Source: Costus lasius
Taxonomy: Eukaryota; Streptophyta; Magnoliopsida; Zingiberales; Costaceae
NCBI GenBank assembly: GCA_027563935.2
Contig: CM050451.1
Span: 29,899,565 to 29,963,564, forward strand
Direction: 5' to 3'
Length of the DNA stretch: 64,000 bases
In this document: positions 58,800 through 64,000 of the stretch, in pieces
How the letters are laid out: every line of letters begins with the position of its first letter
Position numbering within the stretch: the stretch's first letter is position 1
The notes under the pieces: generated by a model
What the model was told of the DNA's origin: nothing
What the model saw: the letters and a program-made list of their open reading frames with translations, nothing else
Database searches by the model: none
Made by a program: the position numbers and the translations under genes

Positions 58800-59335
58800 A
58801 ACATACGTAAAAATCATAACTTTCGTTGGACAAAAAACAGGGTCGCCGGAAAAGCTTTCGGTTCCGGCGATCCGGATGCCAGATGACCGGATCCTTCTGG
58901 AAATATGTTCCCAGGCTGGTTGAGAGGATTCTGTCAAAATTTCAATTCGATCAGATGCTCGGATGTGGAGTTCGACGAGAAGAACTTCAAGTGTTTTTGC
59001 AGCAAACGAGAAACAAAAGATCACCGGAAAATCGTTCGATTCCGGCAATCCAGCCATCGGATGACCGGATATTTTTGACCATAGGTGCGCAGTCTCGTTG
59101 AGAGGATGTGGTTAAAATTTCAACATGATCCGATGGACGGATGTTGAGTTCGAAAAAGATGATTGCCGGGTGTGCGTGGCTGGAAAATGGAAGAGATCGC
59201 CGGAAAATCTTCCGATTCCGGCGATCCGGCCGTCAGATGGTCGAATCCTTCTGACCATATGTTCGCAAATTTGAGGAGAAGGTTTCCCCAAGGTTTCAGT
59301 TCAATCGGACGTGTGAATGTCGCATTCGTTGGAGA
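58800..59335. repeat. F2 triplicated ~180-bp block with TTCCGGCGATCCGG
   Basis: Three diverged direct copies (about 58800-58985, 58986-59160, 59161-59335). Each contains CGCCGGAAAA, TTCCGGCGATCCGG-like, GATGACCGGAT-like and a phrase GTTCGA or equivalents. Confidence 0.7.
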
Positions 59336-60263
59336 AGACGATGGACGCAAACAAGCTTCGGCGGATGCGTTGCTCGGCAAATTCTGAAACGACGGCGTCT
59401 TTGGCGGACTCGTCAGGCAATGTCGACGACGTCGATAGAGGCAGAAGAAACCGGTGGCTGCCTGGCTGGCGACTGGTGGTGAGATCACACGTCGACGAAG
59501 AGCAGCGAAAAGAGATTGCTTCCGGCACTCACAGAGGCGGATGCCATTTTTTCCAGTTGGCGACGTTTTATTCTCCTGCTGGAGATAACGATGACGAAAG
59601 AAGTCGAGGGAAGTTTCCTTCCTCCCTTCCTTCCTCCACAACTGCGGTGACCACATCGGAGATGACGAGGATGAAGACGACGAAGGAAATTTTCCTTCGT
59701 CGCCTGCTGAGAGGCGGACATGCTGCCAGTGTTCGTAAAAGTGGGCGTTTTCCTCTCGACTGGCGACTTCTTTCCCTCGGGTTGGACACAACGACGACGA
59801 GGGAAGTCGTCCACGAGGCGAGAGGGCCTCCTTCATAGTGAATTTGGCGTTGAAATCTGGTTGACGAATAGAATTTGCTTCCGATTTACGAAAGGCAGGC
59901 GCCATCCTTCCAGAGAAAACTTCCTTGCATTTGTGCTCGAAGGCGGATGTGTCACCTTCGGGCCAGCGGTTGCTGCTTGCGTCATAGACGAACTGGTTGG
60001 CCTCCGAATGTTGAATGTGCCGATAAAAGACGTCAACCGGAAGGATTGATGTCGGAGACGAGTACAGAAAAATCACGTCATGAGCAATAACACCCACGAC
60101 TTGAATCAAACCATCAATTGCGACCAGCGGTGGCTGTCAACAACGAATGACGAGTGAAAACACTTGAACTTTTTTTATTATGTTGATGATATCACCGGCG
60201 AAGGGATTTTTCCCAACAAATTGGCGGTGATGGTTGCCAGAGGCAACATAACCTAATTTGATT

Positions 60264-60743
60264 TTTTTATCGGAGTTGCTCTCTCCGTTTAATGGTTTAT
60301 TTTACCGGAGTTGTCCTTCTCCATTAATAGTTTTGATATCGGAGTTTGCCTTCTCCATTGATGATTTTATTTACCGGAATTGTCTCTCCGTTAAATGATT
60401 TATTTCATCGAAGTTGTCCTTCTCCGTCAATAGTTTTGATATCGGAGTTTGCCTTCTCCGTTGATGGTGTCGAGAGAAAAAGATGGGAGAAGAAAACTAT
60501 GGGAAGAGGAAAAGAGAACTTACCTTCCGTGCGTCGATGCCTCCTCCTTAATTACTTCTTGCTTCAAATTCGAGTCTTACCCCCAAAATAGCAAAAGCCA
60601 AGTCTCCTCTTCTAGCAAATATATTTTTAGAACTTACCTTCCGTGCGTCGATGCCTCCTCCTTAATTACTTCTTGCTTCAAATTCGAGTCTTACCCCAAA
60701 ATAGCAAAAGCCAAGTCTCCTCTTCTAGCAGATATATTTTTTT
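60264..60743. repeat. F2 minisatellite 3 (~32-bp) and a 114-bp tandem duplication
   Basis: 60264-60470 has about seven units alternating TATCGGAGTTTGCCTTCTCC and TACCGGAGTTGTCCTTCTCC. 60516-60629 and 60630-60743 are a 114-bp direct duplication (ACTTACCTTCCGTGCGTCG onward) differing by one C. Confidence 0.85.
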
Positions 60744-60775
60744 TGATTTCTTTCTATCGCCATTTTTATCCAGGC

Positions 60776-62904
60776 ACATGCACTCTTTTCTAAACCGCTC
60801 ACGGTTATTTTAACTCCCTCCAAAACCGCATGTCACGTGTCTATCTTGGCGCTTCAAATGTTATGATATCATGTCTAAATATTAATTTTGACATTTTAAT
60901 TTAATTATAGCCGAATGGTGGAATGACCAAATATATTCTTTTTTTAATTCTCCCTCATGTTTGGTAAATTATGGTCAAAATAGATAATTTTGACCAAGGA
61001 TTCAACCTTGGCCAAACGATTCGAATTAACATGAAAGCTAATTCTAATTAGGTCCAATTTTCAATTCAAACCCAAATTTCGACAATAAATGTCTGACACT
61101 CTTCCATCCAAAGATTCAAGAAATTGGGGTCAGTCAAAATTAATTTTGATTAAAATTAATTTTGACATTTGAAATTATCGAATCTCATCCAAAAATTTTT
61201 ATTATTATTTTTTTTACCTTCAACAAGAAGTAATATCCTTTAGTTTCTTAGGATACCTCATAAACACACATTTATCAGATCTGGGTTATAGCTTGCTAGA
61301 ATCCTAACATAAGCCTCACATCCCCAGACTTTGATAAAAGATAGGTGATATCATGCACATATATGATATATTGTGGCATAATTTTATTATTATTTTGGAG
61401 TAAAATACATGCTCTATCTCATTTATTTGCTTAAATATTTTATATTCTTTAGAATCTTCACTTTTCCTTGGTTTTATTGAAATGTAGGGATTTCGTCCTA
61501 AAATTGGTGGAATTTAGAAGATTTGAGGATATGGGATGACTCCTCACGATGAGATGAAGATACATGTCAAATTTCAGCTCAAATGAAGTTTTTTACGCTC
61601 TTCATAGGCATGGCCGTGCATCCATGCATAACTGTGCATGACCCTACTTTCCCAGACTACGCCGAGATTTTCACAGGCATGCCCGTGCATCCATGCACAG
61701 CCGTGAAGGACTCGGCGAACTTCTTTAGAACTTGACGAGACGTTCACGGGCACGCCCGTGAACCCATTCATGGCTGTGAAGAGTTATTTTTCTAGAAAAC
61801 AAATTTCGCCTAGCTCTTCACAGGCATGACTGGCGAAAGTGGGCGGACATGCTGCCCAGAGGCGGACATGCACTCTTTCCTAAACCGCTCACGGTTATTT
61901 TAACTCCCTTCAAAACCGCATGTCACGTGTCTATCTTGGCGCTTCAAATGTTATGATATCATGTCCAAATATTAATTTTGACATTTTAATTTAATTATAG
62001 CCGAATGGTGGAATGACCAAATATATTCTTTTTTTAATTCTCCCTCATGTTTGGTAAATTATGGTCAAAATAGATAATTTTGACCAAGGATTCAATCTTG
62101 GCCAAACGATTCGAATTAAAATGAAAGCTAATTCTAATTCGGTCCAATTTTCAATTCAAACTCAAATTTCGACAATAAATGTCCGACACTCTTCCATCCA
62201 AGATTCAGGAAATTGGGGTCAGTCAAAATTAATTTTGACATTTGAAATTATCGAATTTCATCCAAGAATTTTTATTATTATTTTTTTTTACCTTCAACAA
62301 GAAGTAATATCCTTTAGTTTCTTAGGATACCCCATAAACACACATTTATCAGATCTGGGTTCTAGCTTGCTAGAATCCTAACATAAGCCTCACATCCCCA
62401 GACTCTGATAAAAAATAGGTGATATTATGCACATATATGATATATTGTGGCCTAATTTTATTATTATTTTGGAGTAAAATACATGCTCTATCTCATTTAT
62501 TTATTTAAATATTTTATATTCTTTAGAATCTTCACTTTTCCTTGGTTTTATTGAAATGTAGGGATTTCGTCCTAAAATTGGTGGAATTTAGAAGATTTGA
62601 GGATATGAGATAACTCCTCATGATGAGATGAAGCTACATGTCAAATTTCAGCTCAAATGAAGTTTTTTACGCTCTTCATAGGCATGACCGTACATCCATG
62701 CATGACAGTGCATGACCCTATTTTCCCAGACTACGCCGAGATTTTCACAGGCATGCCCGTGCATCCATGCACAGCTGTGAAGGACTTAGCGAACTTCTTT
62801 AGAACTTGACGAGATGTTCACGGGCATGCCCGTGAACCCATTCATGGCTGTGAAGAGTTATTTTTCTAGAAAACAAACTTCGCCTAGCTCTTCACAGGCG
62901 TGAC
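60776..62904. repeat. ~1.09-kb tandem duplication across three elements
   Basis: Copy A is 60776-61830 and copy B is 61866-62904, separated by a 35-bp filler (61831-61865). Each copy contains the end of F2, ~115 bp of Copia X pol (minus) and the first ~480 bp of S2. Copies differ by scattered substitutions and a 16-bp indel near 61150. Confidence 0.9.
61226..61345 (-). pseudogene. Copia X pol fragment between F2 and S2
   Basis: In element sense this reads LSFIKVWGCEAYV-type sequence and SDKCVFMGYP, matching Copia-2 at 47692-47800. It continues the frame broken at 57169 and proves that F2 is an insertion. A second copy lies at 62300-62419 in the tandem duplication. Confidence 0.85.
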
Positions 62905-64000
62905 CGTACATCCATGCATGGTCGTGAAAGCTTTTGCCCTACACAACACCTATTTGGTTTTTCGCCTGTTTCTTATTATTCTTGGAGCGGAATTTATTAA
63001 AATTTTGTGGAGACCTTCCTAACTTATACACAGACAATTTGGGATAGGAATCACATGATTTGGTGGGGCGGTTGGGGAGAACGAGGCAAAAGGGCAACAA
63101 CTAGGGTTTCGGGCGATTTTCTTGACAGCGAGACTGTTTTGGCTCGATTTCTCCCTAGTTTTGATGCTGAGGATCGTACTCTACCCTTCCTTCTGGTTTG
63201 ATTCAATTCATTTGAGAGATTTTATATATTTAACGATGAATATTGTAGCGTAAGTTTATTTTTGGGGTTTGGGCATAGCCCGCTGTAAGGTTGTTGTTTG
63301 ACATTGGTTAGTTAATATATTTATTGTGTTTATCTTTGTTTTTATTCAATTCTAAGCGCTTGATTTCATATCTGTGTATTGGCCATGCATATATATGTCT
63401 AAGACGTTGTGGGAAGGACTGAGAGGTGAACCACAATATCAGAACCCCTTAGTTTGAACTTGTAGTCTCGACCATGAAAGTAGGTCAAAATTACTCGAGG
63501 AGGCAGTAATTCCTCACAGAATCCATTGGATCTTCTTAACCTAGTAAGCTACGAGAGTAGGAAACTTAGGTTAAGTCAGATACCAGATAGTGGCCTGAGA
63601 TGGAGCGATCTGTACCTATGGAGGAATTACCTTAAGAACCTGGATTAAATAATTTTAAACATTAGCTTTGTCTTTCAATTAACTTTCAGTGTGGTGAAAC
63701 CTAAAACTCCTATCTTGTCTCAAGATCTTTAAACCCCGTTTTCTCTCTGCTTGCTCTTCACTTGTTTGATTTATTTTTCTTACACTAGGACACTACTCAT
63801 TTCTCCATTATTTGATCACCTAGTTATTAATTGATTGATTAGTTAGTACTTGACCCCTAGTCCTTGTGGGATCGATACTTATTTATGACGCGATAGAACT
63901 GTGCACTTGCGATCGGGCATGAGAAGGAAAGTAGCCAAGATACTAGACCTCCATTATTTGATCACCTAGTTATTAATTGACTGATTAGTTAGTACTTGAC
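62420..64000. mobile_element. S2: S1-related LTR (start also at 61346), reaching the window edge
   Basis: Starts TGATATTATGC after ATAGG (62415-62419). It follows S1 in layout: TTTTCCTTGGTTTTATTGAAA, hairpin cassettes at 62675-62930, GGGCATAGCCCGCTG at 63271-63285, GGTGAAACC at 63692, and CTGTGCACTTGCG near 63900. The LTR end is probably close to GGGCA (63919), but no matching ATAGG duplicate is seen before the window ends. A 146-bp-offset repeat (63803 versus 63949) begins at the edge. No gene inside. Confidence 0.7.

Larger units (their letters stand above)
57170..61225. mobile_element. F2: ~4.06 kb solo-LTR-like element in Copia X pol
   Basis: Starts TGTTGGGGGG and ends TTCAACA, with perfect AGAAG duplication (57165-57169, 61226-61230). 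Copia X pol resumes right after it, which fixes the right boundary. The first ~170 bp correspond in reverse complement to the right end of E2 (27000-27176), and the 60-bp motif of E2 is present near 57918-57965. No coding domain. The large minus-strand frame at 59120-60109 has no family features. Interpreted as a solo LTR of a giant element. Confidence 0.8.
42386..64000 (-). mobile_element. Copia X: minus-strand Ty1/Copia element, host of the second nest (5' part off window)
   Basis: Its 3' LTR runs from 55302 down to 42386 (start TGTTGGTGTTTATGCC, end TTTTCCAACA in element sense). It is interrupted by Copia-2 and by S1; after removal it is about 1.95 kb. The polypurine tract AAGTGGGAGAT-like sequence is at 55303-55312. 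The pol relic follows at 55313-57169 and resumes at 61226-61345 after F2. Sequence is close to Copia-2, so both belong to one lineage. The rest of the element lies beyond the window or under S2; the right edge is therefore open. Confidence 0.85.

Noticed and set aside
59120..60109. Minus-strand open frame of 329 codons in F2
   Set aside because: No family features, overlaps other long frames on both strands in GC-rich LTR sequence, and lies inside an element bounded as a solo LTR. Treated as chance.
60205..60240. TTTTTCCCAACA followed by TTGGCGGTGATGG as LTR end plus primer site
   Set aside because: No AGAAG duplicate follows here, whereas a perfect AGAAG and the resumed Copia X pol occur at 61226. 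The earlier end is coincidental.

Overview
The window is nuclear DNA of a flowering plant with a TE-rich genome. The evidence is plant-type LTR retrotransposons (Ty3 chromovirus and Ty1/Copia, primed by initiator-Met tRNA), a hAT transposase relic, MITEs, and one recognisable host gene: a TMK-type leucine-rich-repeat receptor kinase with a GT-AG intron. No bacterial, organellar or viral gene set is present. No intact host gene was found, and the species cannot be named from the sequence.

Layout. 1-2266 holds a decayed hAT transposase (plus strand), followed by hAT-like subterminal sequence and a TTA-flanked MITE (3479-3899). From 4090 to 38491 (minus strand) lies one TMK-like receptor-kinase pseudogene. 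Its 5' half (36744-38491) and 3' half (4090-6328) are 30.4 kb apart because four LTR elements inserted one inside the other. Copia-1 (6329-36743) sits in the juxtamembrane coding sequence. A ~4.25 kb solo-LTR-like element, E2 (6411-27176, TSD TCAAT), sits in the Copia-1 5' LTR. A full-length Ty3 chromovirus (7788-24295, TSD GCAGA) sits in E2. A gag-only non-autonomous LTR element (14696-20642, TSD CATAC) sits in the chromovirus gag. The kinase gene is further broken by a MITE eight codons before its natural stop, a nonsense codon, two 1-nt frameshifts and a 25-bp tandem duplication.

38764-42385 is AT-rich and holds a second copy of the MITE family found in the kinase gene. From 42386 to the right edge is a second nest. 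Copia X (minus strand) carries Copia-2 (42429-51910, TSD GTACA, same lineage) and a 1.47 kb solo LTR, S1 (52625-54095, TSD ACCAT), inside its 3' LTR. Its pol is interrupted by a ~4.06 kb solo-LTR-like element, F2 (57170-61225, TSD AGAAG, relative of E2), and by S2, an LTR related to S1. A ~1.09 kb tandem duplication then copied the F2/Copia X/S2 junctions.

Functionally this is an archive of retrotransposon bursts rather than a working gene set. The chromovirus has LTRs that differ at only about eight sites and an otherwise open gag-pol, so it and its gag-only passenger are the youngest arrivals. The most unusual items are the gag-only element with a 734-codon intact ORF, the matched very long solo LTRs with fast-changing minisatellites, and the S1/S2 hairpin cassettes whose geometry is kept while the sequence differs.
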